In this document: in pieces, positions 42,549 to 50,930 of the stretch | How the letters are laid out: each line of letters opens with the position of its first letter | Position numbering within the stretch: the stretch's first letter is position 1 | Assembly: GCA_000413015.1 (NCBI GenBank) | Contig: KE332515.1 | Span: forward strand, 310,001-374,000 | Direction: 5' to 3' | DNA length: 64,000 nucleotides | Source of the DNA: Treponema socranskii subsp. paredis ATCC 35535 | GTDB taxonomy: Bacteria; Spirochaetota; Spirochaetia; Treponematales; Treponemataceae | The notes under the pieces: generated by a model | Told to the model about the DNA's origin: nothing | Databases searched by the model: none | The model's input: the letters and a program-made list of their open reading frames with translations, nothing else | Position numbers and translations under genes: made by a program

Positions 42549-43610
42549 ATGACGGAAATTCTTATAAACGGAAATTTTTTATGCCGGAATCTCACCGGTA
42601 TCGAGCGCTTTGCATGGGAAATATGCAAGCGGATCGATTCTCTGCTTAGCTCATCCGATCGCGTGTCGATACTGGTTCCCACAAATGCGCCGAAAGTTCC
42701 GTCTTATACCCGTATCGCCGTCATACGATCCGATAAAGAAGCGCGCTCTTTTCCTTTTTGGGATTTGGGCGTTTTTGCAAAGACATGCCGCAGACGAAAT
42801 GCCTGCGCGCTTTCGTTTTCAAACACCGCTCCTTTGGGCAAAAACTGCGGCATCGCATTTATCCACGACGTATATGCAAAGGATTTTCCGAACGATTTTA
42901 CATCGTTTTACGACAAACTTATCGGCGCGTACAGCCGTTTAAATTATCGTAATATCTGCAAAAATGCGCGCTTTGTCTGTACCGTATCGAACTTCAGTAA
43001 AAAACAGATTATCGATTACTACCGCGTGCCGGAAGAAAAAATCCGCGTTATCTATGACGGTTTTGAACATATACTTACGATCCGTGCCGATGAAAACATT
43101 TTGAAAAAACTCGGTCTCAAATCCGGAGAATTTTATTTTACGCTCGGAAGTCTTTCTTTGCGGAAAAATCTCAAATGGATTATGAATCATGCGGAGCTTT
43201 ATCCGAACGATTTTTTCGTCATTTCCGGTACGATGCTCAAAAACGTCGTTCCGAGCGAACTTGAAAAAATAAAATCATTGAAAAATATTATTCTCGCAGG
43301 TTATCTTTCCGACGAAGAAGTGAAAGCGCTCATGCAAAACTGCAAAGCTTTCGTATTTCCTTCGTACTTTGAAGGCTTCGGTCTTCCGCCGCTCGAAGCG
43401 CTCGCATGCGGCGCGCCCGTCGTCGTTTCGAATGCCGCGAGCTTGCCTGAAATATACGGAAGCTGCGCGCATTACATCGATCCCTTTAAACCGGACGTCG
43501 ATTTGGATGCGCTCCTTGCCGAGTCCGTTTCATCGCCCGCACCTCTTTTTGAAAAATATTCGCTCGACGATTCCGCAAAAAAATTATACGCCTTGTTCAA
43601 AGAAGTGTAG
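42549..43610 (+). CDS. Glycosyltransferase, family 4 (GT-B)
   Basis: Likely builds the polysaccharide exported by the nearby Wzz/Wza-like system. I start at ATG 42549 (353 residues), because TTTTGAGG lies about 8 bp upstream; the in-frame ATG at 42507 would add 14 residues without a ribosome-binding site. The GT-B donor domain shows FYFTLGSLSLRKNLKWIMNH and the E-x7-E motif in YFEGFGLPPLEALACGAPVV. NLTGIERFAWEICKRI near the N-terminus is typical of mannosyl- or rhamnosyltransferase-like GT4 enzymes. It is controlled by a strong promoter with an operator-like repeat. Confidence 0.88.
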   Translation: MTEILINGNFLCRNLTGIERFAWEICKRIDSLLSSSDRVSILVPTNAPKVPSYTRIAVIRSDKEARSFPFWDLGVFAKTCRRRNACALSFSNTAPLGKNCGIAFIHDVYAKDFPNDFTSFYDKLIGAYSRLNYRNICKNARFVCTVSNFSKKQIIDYYRVPEEKIRVIYDGFEHILTIRADENILKKLGLKSGEFYFTLGSLSLRKNLKWIMNHAELYPNDFFVISGTMLKNVVPSELEKIKSLKNIILAGYLSDEEVKALMQNCKAFVFPSYFEGFGLPPLEALACGAPVVVSNAASLPEIYGSCAHYIDPFKPDVDLDALLAESVSSPAPLFEKYSLDDSAKKLYALFKEV

Positions 43611-43745
43611 TGCATTTTGCGGTATGAAAGCGTATAAGCGGGAATACTTTAAAAAATCTTCGTTCTCTGTATCCGTTATAAAAAAATTGAATATCAAAGC
43701 TTCTCCGACCGAATAAAACGGTTGGTGTTTCCGTAAAAAAAACCG

Positions 43746-43773
43746 TAAAGTCGTCGTTTTTCCGCACCGATAA
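43746..43773 (+). promoter_or_regulatory. Sigma-28 (FliA) promoter of the flgN operon
   Basis: TAAAGTCG (43746-43753), 12-bp spacer, ACCGATAA (43766-43773), very close to the flagellar consensus TAAAGTTT-N11-GCCGATAA. The flgN start codon is 21 bases downstream. Confidence 0.8.
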
Positions 43774-43794
43774 TCAACATGAGGTAATCTGTAT

Positions 43795-44229
43795 ATGGCG
43801 GACATAAGCGAAATGGAGCGGCTTCTTTTGCGCGAAAACGAAATTCTCGACAGTATGCTTACCCGGCAATCGGAACTGCGCGCTGCGGTACTGCAAAAAA
43901 AATGGGACGGCGTGCTTGAATCGATTTCCGCTATCACGAAACTTACCGAAGCTTTCGAAAAAACCGAAAAGACGAGAAACGCGATTTCGGATGCGCAAAG
44001 CGAGGAAGCGAAAAAAAAGGTTTTGCCGCTTTTGACGCAAGTGCGCGGAAAGCTCGTCAAATCGAAGACGGCGAACAAAACGCTCGGCAATTACATAGCG
44101 GTTGCGAGGGATTTTATTCAAAGCGTGCTCGACGAAGCCTTTCCTCAAAGCGGGGCGACGGTGTATTCGAAGGCGGGAAAGATCATGCGTTCAAAGCCGT
44201 CGAGCGTTGTCGTCAATACGCTGTATTAA
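43795..44229 (+). CDS. flgN: FlgN-type flagellar export chaperone
   Basis: Cytoplasmic chaperone for the hook-associated proteins FlgK and FlgL, which the next two genes encode. The 144-residue product is helical with heptad-like charged segments (MERLLLRENEILDSMLTRQS) and the C-terminal pattern of the FlgN family, including a conserved ending where the substrate binds. Assignment rests on size, helical content and position directly before flgK. A GAGG sequence lies about 10 bp upstream of the ATG, after a sigma-28 promoter. Confidence 0.8.
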   Translation: MADISEMERLLLRENEILDSMLTRQSELRAAVLQKKWDGVLESISAITKLTEAFEKTEKTRNAISDAQSEEAKKKVLPLLTQVRGKLVKSKTANKTLGNYIAVARDFIQSVLDEAFPQSGATVYSKAGKIMRSKPSSVVVNTLY

Positions 44230-44251
44230 TAAGTATTTTGTGAGGTGATAT

Positions 44252-46126
44252 ATGGGTTCGACATTTTCCGGAATAGAGCTCGGTAAGCGCAGTATCATGG
44301 CGCATACGACGGCGATCACGACCGCCGGTCACAATATTTCAAATGCGAATACGGAAGGCTATTCGCGCCAGCGCGTCGCGTTTAAAGAATTCGATCCGCT
44401 GTATCTTCCTGAACTCGAACGGCCCGAAGAGCCGGGTATGATCGGGCAGGGCGTGAGCGCGTTCAGCATACGGCGGATCCGCGACGAACTGCTCGACCGG
44501 CGCATCGTCGAACAGGCGAATCAGGAAGCGTATTGGGATACGCGCAGCAAATATTATACGATGCTCGAGCAGATTTACAATGAACCCGACGACGTTTCGA
44601 TCCGCAGCACTATGGATAAATTCTGGGAAGCGTGGCAGGAGCTGTCGATTCATCCGGAAAATATCGCATCCCGTCAGGCGATCGTCACGCGCGGCATTTC
44701 GCTTACCGATACGATAAACCAGCGCTACGAAAGTTTACAGGGAGTGAACACGCTCATAAACGGCGATATCGATGCGACGGTAAAGCAGATCAATAATTAT
44801 GCCGAACAGATTGCCGCTCTCAACGGAGAGATCGTGCGTTCGCGCGGTATGGGAGACAATCCGAACGATTTGCTCGATCAGCGGGATCTCCTCGTCGATA
44901 AGCTTTCCGAGCTTGTCAATTGTACGGCGAGCGACCGCGATAAAGACGAATTCATGGTACACGTCGACGGGCGGGTGCTCGTTCAGGGCAGCATCCCGCG
45001 CAGCTTCGACCTCCGTACGGTTATCGACAATAACGGAAATCCCCGTCTCATCTGGGGCGATACGAAAAACGACGCCATTGTAAAAGGCGGGAGGCTCGGT
45101 GCGCTCATCGAATTGCGCGACGTCGATATCAGAAACGAAATGCAGTCGCTCAACACGATGACGATGAACTTTTCCGATTTGGTAAACGACGTGCACCGTA
45201 ACGCAACCGGCATGAACGGTACGACAGGTCTCGACTTTTTTACGTCGCATCCCTTTGTCGAAAACGTGCGCGGCAATTACGATTACGATGCGGACGGCGT
45301 AATGGACAGGTCTTATATTTTCCGATTTACCGGACGGCATAAATTGAACTCGCAGGAGCAAATAGGACTTGCCGGTACGATGACCTTTTCCGCGCCCGAC
45401 GGCAGGGTCGAAGTCGCATACAACGCTACCGATACGGTTGCCGATGTCATCGACCGGATCAACGATTCGAACGGAGAAGTAAAAGCCTATCTCGACAGAA
45501 ACAACAATCTCGTGCTGAAAGCGACGACGGCTCTTTCGCAATCGAATCCCGATTTCGTCATACGGCATGTCGAAGACAGCGGAATGTTTTTGACCGGTTA
45601 TGCGGGTATTTTACGCGAAAGCGGAGAAGAAGGCGCATACGATTATCTCCGTGCGGACGCGGTCGACGGTCTTTCCGACGGCGCTCAATTTGCGGTGACG
45701 CCGCAGGTAAATCCGTCTGCGTATATCGCGGTAAATCCGCTTATCAGAGGAGACGTCAAAAGCGTCGCTGCGGGCTTTGCCGATACGCGCGGCGCTCTCG
45801 CGTCGGGCGACGGACGGGCTGCGATCGAAATCGCTTCGATCAGAAACACGCAGGTGATGATCGGACACAAGCGTACTTTCGACGATTATTTTGCCGACAG
45901 TGTGACGAACGTCGGTTTGAAAGGCGAACAGGCGGCGACACAGACGGCAAATCAAAATAAAATCATGGGAGATTTGCGTACGCTTCGGGAGTCCGTCAGC
46001 GGCGTAAACATAGACGAAGAGCTTGCAGATATTATTAAATTTCAGCACGGCTACAATGCCGCCGCTTCGTTTATCAGTACGTGGGACAATCTCGTCGATA
46101 CGATTATCAACAGAATCAGAGCATAA
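44252..46126 (+). CDS. flgK: Flagellar hook-associated protein 1
   Basis: Joins hook and filament of the periplasmic flagellum. The 624-residue product has the conserved N-terminal segment (FSGIELGKRSIMAHTTAITT then AGHNISNANTEGYSRQ) and the matching C-terminal coil (VNIDEELADIIKFQHGYNAA), which form the D0/D1 core; the variable middle holds the exposed domains. GAGGTGAT precedes the ATG 22 bp after flgN. Length is in the usual range (550-650). Regulated with flgN from the sigma-28 promoter. Confidence 0.97.
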   Translation: MGSTFSGIELGKRSIMAHTTAITTAGHNISNANTEGYSRQRVAFKEFDPLYLPELERPEEPGMIGQGVSAFSIRRIRDELLDRRIVEQANQEAYWDTRSKYYTMLEQIYNEPDDVSIRSTMDKFWEAWQELSIHPENIASRQAIVTRGISLTDTINQRYESLQGVNTLINGDIDATVKQINNYAEQIAALNGEIVRSRGMGDNPNDLLDQRDLLVDKLSELVNCTASDRDKDEFMVHVDGRVLVQGSIPRSFDLRTVIDNNGNPRLIWGDTKNDAIVKGGRLGALIELRDVDIRNEMQSLNTMTMNFSDLVNDVHRNATGMNGTTGLDFFTSHPFVENVRGNYDYDADGVMDRSYIFRFTGRHKLNSQEQIGLAGTMTFSAPDGRVEVAYNATDTVADVIDRINDSNGEVKAYLDRNNNLVLKATTALSQSNPDFVIRHVEDSGMFLTGYAGILRESGEEGAYDYLRADAVDGLSDGAQFAVTPQVNPSAYIAVNPLIRGDVKSVAAGFADTRGALASGDGRAAIEIASIRNTQVMIGHKRTFDDYFADSVTNVGLKGEQAATQTANQNKIMGDLRTLRESVSGVNIDEELADIIKFQHGYNAAASFISTWDNLVDTIINRIRA

Positions 46127-46158
46127 AAACAGGGTAAAGCCGAATACGGAGGTGCGAT

Positions 46159-47403
46159 ATGCGCAGGGTGAGTTCACAGATGAATAATATGGATGTGCAG
46201 TCGAATCTGCGGCTGCAGGAATCCCGTCTCAATAAAATCAACAATCAAATCGGCAGCCAGCGCCGTATTCAGGAACTGCGCGACGATCCGATCGCCGCTG
46301 GACACTTGGTACGCTATCAGTCCTATGCGGCGCGCATCGAAAACTTCGAAAAAAACGCCAAAACGCTTTCCGAACTTTTTATGCAGCGTGAAGGCTATAT
46401 GACGAATTCGCTCGACGTGTTGCACCGCGTGAGAGAACTCGCCGTTACCGGTGCGAACGGCATCTACACGGGTGACGATATGAAAAACATGGCGGCGGAA
46501 GTCGACGAACTTTTAAAAGAGCTCGTGCAAAATGCGAATGCGATCGGCGAAGACGGAAACTCGCTCTTTGCCGGTACCGAAACGAAAGTGAGAGCCTTTG
46601 ACGTCGAAATGGGAAATGTCGCAGGTTCCGGCGTGCCACTTATCGAAGGCGTGCGCTATAACGGAAACATTTCGGAAACGCAGGTCGAAATCGACGAAAA
46701 CAAATATTTGACGACGGACAACGCGGGCGTGCGCACTTTTTGGGCGGAGCCGCAGCAGATTTTCGGCGGAAGGGATGCGACCGGCTGGAGAGCGGGAGAA
46801 GATTCGGTTATCGCCGTAGACGGAGCGGAAATCAAAATCAACTCAGGCGACAACGTGTATTCGCTTATCGCAAAGATAAACGACAGCAAAGCTGCGGTAA
46901 AGGCGACGCTCGATCCCGTAACTCGCGCTTTGAACTTTACCGCAACGGATGCGCGGCAGCTGTGGCTCGAAGACGTTTCGGGATCCGCACTCGCCAATCT
47001 CGGCATTATCAAAGACGCAAGTCAAAAGCCGCCGTACAATCTCGCTTCCGGCGTGCGCGCTTCAGGCGGTTCCATGTTCGATGCGGTCATCTCGCTCCGC
47101 AATGCGCTTTTGGCAGGCGACCACGAAGCTATCGGAGGCCGCGTGCTCGGTTCGATCGATCAGGGACTTAACAATTTGACCACAAGAATCGCAAAGTCGG
47201 GTTCCGAATACGAGCGGGCGGAACTCAACGTAAAGCGCAATTCGGGAACGGCTCTCAACGTAACGCAGCGTATTTCAAGCGAGGGCGATCTCGATTTGAC
47301 GAAAGCCGCATCCGATATGAAGATGATGGATTTTACCCATCAGGCGACGCTGAGTACGGCCGCGCGTTTGTATTCGAGTACGCTGCTCGATTATTTGAGG
47401 TAA
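46159..47403 (+). CDS. flgL: Flagellar hook-associated protein 3
   Basis: Second hook-filament junction protein, structurally related to flagellin. The 414-residue product has an N-terminal flagellin-like domain (RVSSQMNNMDVQSNLRLQES; LRDDPIAAGHLVRYQS) and a C-terminal helix (LTKAASDMKMMDFTHQATLS, then TAARLYSSTLLDYLR). GGAGG lies upstream of the ATG. It lies between flgK and fliW in the order seen in T. pallidum (tp0660-tp0657). Confidence 0.96.
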   Translation: MRRVSSQMNNMDVQSNLRLQESRLNKINNQIGSQRRIQELRDDPIAAGHLVRYQSYAARIENFEKNAKTLSELFMQREGYMTNSLDVLHRVRELAVTGANGIYTGDDMKNMAAEVDELLKELVQNANAIGEDGNSLFAGTETKVRAFDVEMGNVAGSGVPLIEGVRYNGNISETQVEIDENKYLTTDNAGVRTFWAEPQQIFGGRDATGWRAGEDSVIAVDGAEIKINSGDNVYSLIAKINDSKAAVKATLDPVTRALNFTATDARQLWLEDVSGSALANLGIIKDASQKPPYNLASGVRASGGSMFDAVISLRNALLAGDHEAIGGRVLGSIDQGLNNLTTRIAKSGSEYERAELNVKRNSGTALNVTQRISSEGDLDLTKAASDMKMMDFTHQATLSTAARLYSSTLLDYLR

Positions 47404-47409
47404 GCTTCG

Positions 47410-47853
47410 ATGGACGTTAAGACAAAGGCGATGGGCGTAAAGGACGTCGAAGAAAATCACATCGTTACCTTTCCCGAAGGGCTTTTCGGTTTTGAAGATT
47501 ATAAAAAATACGCGACGATAGAATCGGAATGGGCGCCGCTTATCTGGCTGCAGTCCCTCGACGACGAACGCCTTGCATTTTTGCTTATCGATCCGTTTTT
47601 GATCTGTGACAATTACGAAGCGGACATCGACGACGAAAGCTTGCAAAAAATCGGCGTGCACTCTCCCGAAGACCTTATCGTTATGGCGGTCGTCACCGTT
47701 CCGTCCGACGGGAGCGCCGTTACCGCAAACCTGCAGGGACCGATCGTCATCAACAAAAAAAACAATCTGTGCGTGCAAGTGATTTTGAGCGATGTCCGCT
47801 GGACGACAAAACACGCGATACTCGACGCGCTAAAAAAACGCGGAGGAAAGTGA
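47410..47853 (+). CDS. fliW: Flagellar assembly factor FliW
   Basis: Antagonist of CsrA: free FliW binds CsrA and relieves repression of flagellin translation, and is itself bound by flagellin. The 147-residue product has the FliW beta-barrel motifs [17 protein letters not shown]-like (here [15 protein letters not shown]), [19 protein letters not shown] and [20 protein letters not shown]. It follows flgL by 6 bp and precedes csrA by a single base, so the two partners are made together. Confidence 0.96.
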   Translation: MDVKTKAMGVKDVEENHIVTFPEGLFGFEDYKKYATIESEWAPLIWLQSLDDERLAFLLIDPFLICDNYEADIDDESLQKIGVHSPEDLIVMAVVTVPSDGSAVTANLQGPIVINKKNNLCVQVILSDVRWTTKHAILDALKKRGGK

Positions 47854-47854
47854 A

Positions 47855-48085
47855 ATGCTTATCCTTTCGCGTAAAATCGACGAGCAGATTAAAATCGGCG
47901 ACAATATAACGATTACGATCATTGAAGTCCGCGGCGATCAAGTCAAAGTCGGAATCGAAGCGCCGAAAAGCGTTAAAGTATTCCGCGAAGAAGTGTTCAA
48001 AGCGATTCAAAAAGAAAACAAAGCGGCTTCTTCTCCCGACACAGGTGCGCTCGCATCGATATCGGAACTTTTGAAAGGGCGGTGA
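47855..48085 (+). CDS. csrA: Carbon storage regulator CsrA
   Basis: RNA-binding dimer that blocks translation of target mRNAs by binding GGA motifs; in spirochaetes it controls flagellin and motility with FliW. The 76-residue product has [20 protein letters not shown] at the N-terminus, [20 protein letters not shown] with the conserved RNA-contact residues, and a longer flexible C-terminus ([18 protein letters not shown]) than the 61-residue E. coli protein. A GGAGG site overlapping the end of fliW precedes the ATG; this GGA could serve autoregulation. Confidence 0.97.
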   Translation: MLILSRKIDEQIKIGDNITITIIEVRGDQVKVGIEAPKSVKVFREEVFKAIQKENKAASSPDTGALASISELLKGR

Positions 48086-48233
48086 GCGCTTCGGGCCGCG
48101 GCTTAAAAAATCGGCTGCTGCATTTATATGGCAAGTTTGCAGAACACAGTTTCCGGTGAAGCGAAGCCGAACGAAGCATCTCCTTAAGCACGGCTTTATC
48201 GGCACATACTTTTAAAAATCGCCATTTATCCGT

Positions 48234-48815
48234 TTATTTTTTTTGCACCGACTCGGTGTCTTTTAAACAGCGTAAAAATATTTTGCGGCAGGTTTTCGCG
48301 TCGTCCGATGCTCGGTGTGCGTTTTCCGCATCGATCCCCATAGCCTTCGCAAGGTATTGCAGCGAATGATGTTTTGCCGAAGGGTAGGCCCATCGGCTCA
48401 AATTCAGCGTATCGACCGCTTTGTTCGCCATGGAAGGCATACCGCTCCGTTCCAATTCTTTATTGATAAAAAGCAAATCGAAGGGCGCGTTGTGCGCGAC
48501 GAGGATCGCGCTTCCGATAAATTCGATAAAAGCCGGAAGCACAGAAGATGCGGGCGGAGAGAGGGAAAGCATATCGTCGGTGATGTGCGTAAGCTCTTTC
48601 GTAAAAGAGGGCAGTGCGATTCCCGGATTTACGAGAGAGGCGAAAGTGTCGAGTACGCCCGTTTTATCGAAGAGCACGGCACCGATTTCGATGATACGGC
48701 AAGTGTCGGGAGTAAGGCCGGTCGTTTCGGTATCGATCGCCGCAAAAACCGCCCCGCCGTTTACGAGGCGGAGCAATTTTTTGTAATCGCGGAAAAGCTT
48801 ATTCGGCAGCCGCAT
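48234..48815 (-). CDS. DnaQ-like 3'-5' exonuclease (DEDDh)
   Basis: Exonuclease related to the DNA polymerase III epsilon proofreading subunit. The 193-residue product has Exo I FAAIDTETTGLTPDTCRIIE, Exo II VAHNAPFDLLFINKEL and Exo III HRASDDAKTCRKIFLRCL with the catalytic histidine, as in DEDDh nucleases. It is a stand-alone protein, so it may be the true epsilon subunit or another RNase T-like nuclease. Its start overlaps the 3' end of the phosphohexomutase gene by 17 bp on the same strand. Confidence 0.88.
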   Translation of the reverse strand: MRLPNKLFRDYKKLLRLVNGGAVFAAIDTETTGLTPDTCRIIEIGAVLFDKTGVLDTFASLVNPGIALPSFTKELTHITDDMLSLSPPASSVLPAFIEFIGSAILVAHNAPFDLLFINKELERSGMPSMANKAVDTLNLSRWAYPSAKHHSLQYLAKAMGIDAENAHRASDDAKTCRKIFLRCLKDTESVQKK

Positions 48816-50583
48816 CGAGCGTGGATTTTATTTCCGAAGCGATCGCATCGCGGAGGAGAGCGGCTTCTTTTTTCGCTTGTGCAAGACCCGCATCGTTGTT
48901 GCCGGCGACGGGAACCGTGCAGTTTATGTAGAATTTGATTTTCGGCTCCGTACCCGACGGCCGCGCGCTTACGATCGTTCCGTCGTCGAGGAAAAACTGC
49001 AATACATTGCTTTTCGGAAGCTCGATCGGTTTTGTCGCCGACGGATTTGCCGGATCGAAGGAAACGCTCCGGTCGATGTCGCGAATTTCTTTTACGCGTT
49101 TACCGCCGAGCGTCTTCAATCCTTCGTTTCTGAGTTTCGTCATGATGCCGCGCATAGTCTCTCCGCCCGTCGATCCCGGAAAATACTGTTCAATCGTTTT
49201 GTCTTCGAAGTAGCCGTATTCTTTGTACATATCGTCGAGGTGTTCGAGAAGGCTTTTACCCTTGCTCCTCCAATAGAGCGTCATCTCCGCGCACATCGCG
49301 GAAGCGGAAATGCCGTCTTTGTCGAACACTTCTTTTTCGATTTTATAACCGTAGCTTTCTTCGAAGCCGAACACGTAGCTTGCCGAGTTGTCTTTTTCCA
49401 TCGAAGCTTCGACGGCGGCGATCCATTTGAAACCGGTTAAACATTCGAAAACTTTGACGCCGTATTTTTTACAGATGTAGTCGATAAACGGAGAAGTGAC
49501 GATCGTTCTGACGGCAGCGGGTTTTTCGGGCATTTTGCCGAGTTCTTTCCGTGAAAGCAAAATATATTCGAGAAAAAGCGCACCCATTTGATTGCCCGTT
49601 ATCAAAACGAATTTTCCGTCTTTATCGGGGAATGCCGAGCCGAAGCGATCGGCATCGGGATCCGTCGCCATAATGCAGTCGGCTTTTTCCTTTTCGCCGA
49701 GCGCTATAGCGAGTTTCATCGCGGGCGCTTCTTCGGGATTCGGTTTTTCGACCGTCGGAAAGTTTCCGTCGGGGTCGCGCTGTTCGGGGACGGTGATCAC
49801 GTTGAGTCCCAAATCGCCGAGCACTTTTTCGACGTGCATGCCGCCCGTGCCGTGAAGCGGCGTGTAGACGATTTTAACGTCTTTTGCGTGCGCTTTGATG
49901 AGATCGGGCCGGAAAAGCTGCGCTTTGCACATATCCCAGAATTTTTCGTCGATATCTTTGTCGATGAGGACGATTTTGCCGGCTTTTATCGCTTCGTCTT
50001 TCGACATCGTTTTGACTTCTTTGACTGCGTTCACTTCGCCGATAATGCCTTTATCGTGCGGAGAAATCACTTGCGCGCCGTCGTTCCAATACACTTTATA
50101 GCCGTTATAGATGCGAGGGTTATGGGAAGCCGTTACGATAACGCCGGTGTCGGCACCGAGCGTGCGGACGGCAAACGAAAGTTCGGGCGTGGGCCTCAGC
50201 GACGAAAAGAGATAGGCTTTGATGCCGTTCGCCGCGAAAATGCACGCCGCAGCTTCCGCAAACACATCGGAGTTTTTGCGGCTGTCGTAGGCGAGTACGG
50301 CAGAAAGCGTACCCGCTTTTGCCTTTTCGGGAAAGGCTTTGATCACGTAAGAAGCGAGCCCCTGCGTTGCGCGGTTTATGACGAGCGGGTTCATGCGGTT
50401 CGTCCCGCCTCCCATTATGCCGCGAAGTCCGCCCGTGCCGAATTCGAGCGATTGATAAAATCTGTCTTCGAGTTCTTTGATATCGTCTTTTGCGATGAGC
50501 GACTCGACTTCGCTCCGAAAGTTTTCGTCTTTTTCTTCGGCGATGTACGCATTCGCGCGTTTTAAGATTTCCGATTTTTCCAT
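48799..50583 (-). CDS. Phosphoglucomutase/phosphomannomutase, family 2 (large type)
   Basis: Interconverts hexose 1- and 6-phosphates, supplying sugar phosphates for glycans and for glycolysis. The 594-residue product has the active-site serine loop VIVTASHNPRIYNGYKVYW, the metal loop ATDPDADRFGSAF, the sugar loop GFEESYGYKIEKEVFD and the phosphate loop RPSGTEPKIKFYIN; all are intact. The size is that of PGM2-like enzymes. The ATG lies after a 240-base leader with a strong promoter at 50829-50857 and copy 2 of the repeated leader element, so regulation at RNA level is likely. Confidence 0.93.
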   Translation of the reverse strand: MEKSEILKRANAYIAEEKDENFRSEVESLIAKDDIKELEDRFYQSLEFGTGGLRGIMGGGTNRMNPLVINRATQGLASYVIKAFPEKAKAGTLSAVLAYDSRKNSDVFAEAAACIFAANGIKAYLFSSLRPTPELSFAVRTLGADTGVIVTASHNPRIYNGYKVYWNDGAQVISPHDKGIIGEVNAVKEVKTMSKDEAIKAGKIVLIDKDIDEKFWDMCKAQLFRPDLIKAHAKDVKIVYTPLHGTGGMHVEKVLGDLGLNVITVPEQRDPDGNFPTVEKPNPEEAPAMKLAIALGEKEKADCIMATDPDADRFGSAFPDKDGKFVLITGNQMGALFLEYILLSRKELGKMPEKPAAVRTIVTSPFIDYICKKYGVKVFECLTGFKWIAAVEASMEKDNSASYVFGFEESYGYKIEKEVFDKDGISASAMCAEMTLYWRSKGKSLLEHLDDMYKEYGYFEDKTIEQYFPGSTGGETMRGIMTKLRNEGLKTLGGKRVKEIRDIDRSVSFDPANPSATKPIELPKSNVLQFFLDDGTIVSARPSGTEPKIKFYINCTVPVAGNNDAGLAQAKKEAALLRDAIASEIKSTLDAAAE

Positions 50584-50592
50584 ATTATACTC

Positions 50593-50769
50593 CCATAAAA
50601 AGTTTTGCAGAAAGTTTCAACTTTCGAAAAAGTTTTTAGCCGTGCGCAAACGCGCACACGTCGAATAATCGAGTTTGCAAAATACGGTGTATCATATCTA
50701 TTCTCTTTTTTATCAAAACGATACGCATATACTTCTTGTGCAAACATCCGTGCAAACTCGAGATAAAAA
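50593..50769 (-). repeat. Repeated leader element, copy 2
   Basis: Inverted copy of the element at 18059-18230. The core 50603-50661 is identical for 59 bases. It keeps the GTGCGC/GCGCAC hairpin and the GAAAGT/ACTTTC hairpin; the outer AAAAACTTTT stem has one C-C mismatch relative to copy 1. The element ends directly before the GGGAG site of the phosphohexomutase gene. Confidence 0.8.
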
Positions 50770-50788
50770 GCGACGGCGATTTTTCCAT
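50636..50788 (-). CDS. Possible 50-codon leader ORF before the phosphohexomutase gene
   Basis: ATG 50788 is preceded by AAGGGG at 6 bases (50795-50800) and opens a frame of 50 codons (MEKSPSLFISSLHGCLHKKY and onward) that ends with TAA inside the 5' arm of the final leader hairpin. It would be transcribed from the promoter at 50829-50857. In the copy at 18 kb the same frame is broken by a stop and a one-base deletion, and most differences change the amino acid, so conservation is at the nucleic-acid level. It may be a leader peptide or a chance frame. Confidence 0.3.
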   Translation of the reverse strand: MEKSPSLFISSLHGCLHKKYMRIVLIKKRIDMIHRILQTRLFDVCAFAHG

Positions 50789-50828
50789 ATCACACCCCTT
50801 TTCATTTTATTATTGTACGGTGCGTTCA

Positions 50829-50857
50829 AGTATAGCAGGTTTTTCGCATCGCTTCAA
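50829..50857 (-). promoter_or_regulatory. Promoter of the phosphohexomutase leader
   Basis: Minus strand: -35 TTGAAG (50852-50857), 17-bp spacer, -10 TATACT (50829-50834) with TG one base upstream (TGCTATACT, extended -10). Transcription should start near 50822, about 240 bases before the ATG at 50583. Confidence 0.65.
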
Positions 50858-50930
50858 TTTCGCGTTTTAAGCGAAGTAAACCTTCCGCGCGTCCGACGAT
50901 TAAAATACCGACGCAGTGCTTTTTCCGCAT

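Larger units (their letters stand above)
50584..50930. other. Leader and spacer between the two phosphohexomutase genes
   Basis: 347 bp with no ordinary gene. From right to left it holds a weak TCGCTT/AAGCGA stem at about 50850-50880 that could end the upstream transcript, the promoter at 50829-50857, the 50-codon frame at 50636-50788 and the repeated element at 50593-50769. Confidence 0.7.

Noticed and set aside
49588-50565. 325-codon plus-strand frame antisense to the phosphohexomutase gene
   Set aside because: Shadow of a well-supported gene; no start signal.
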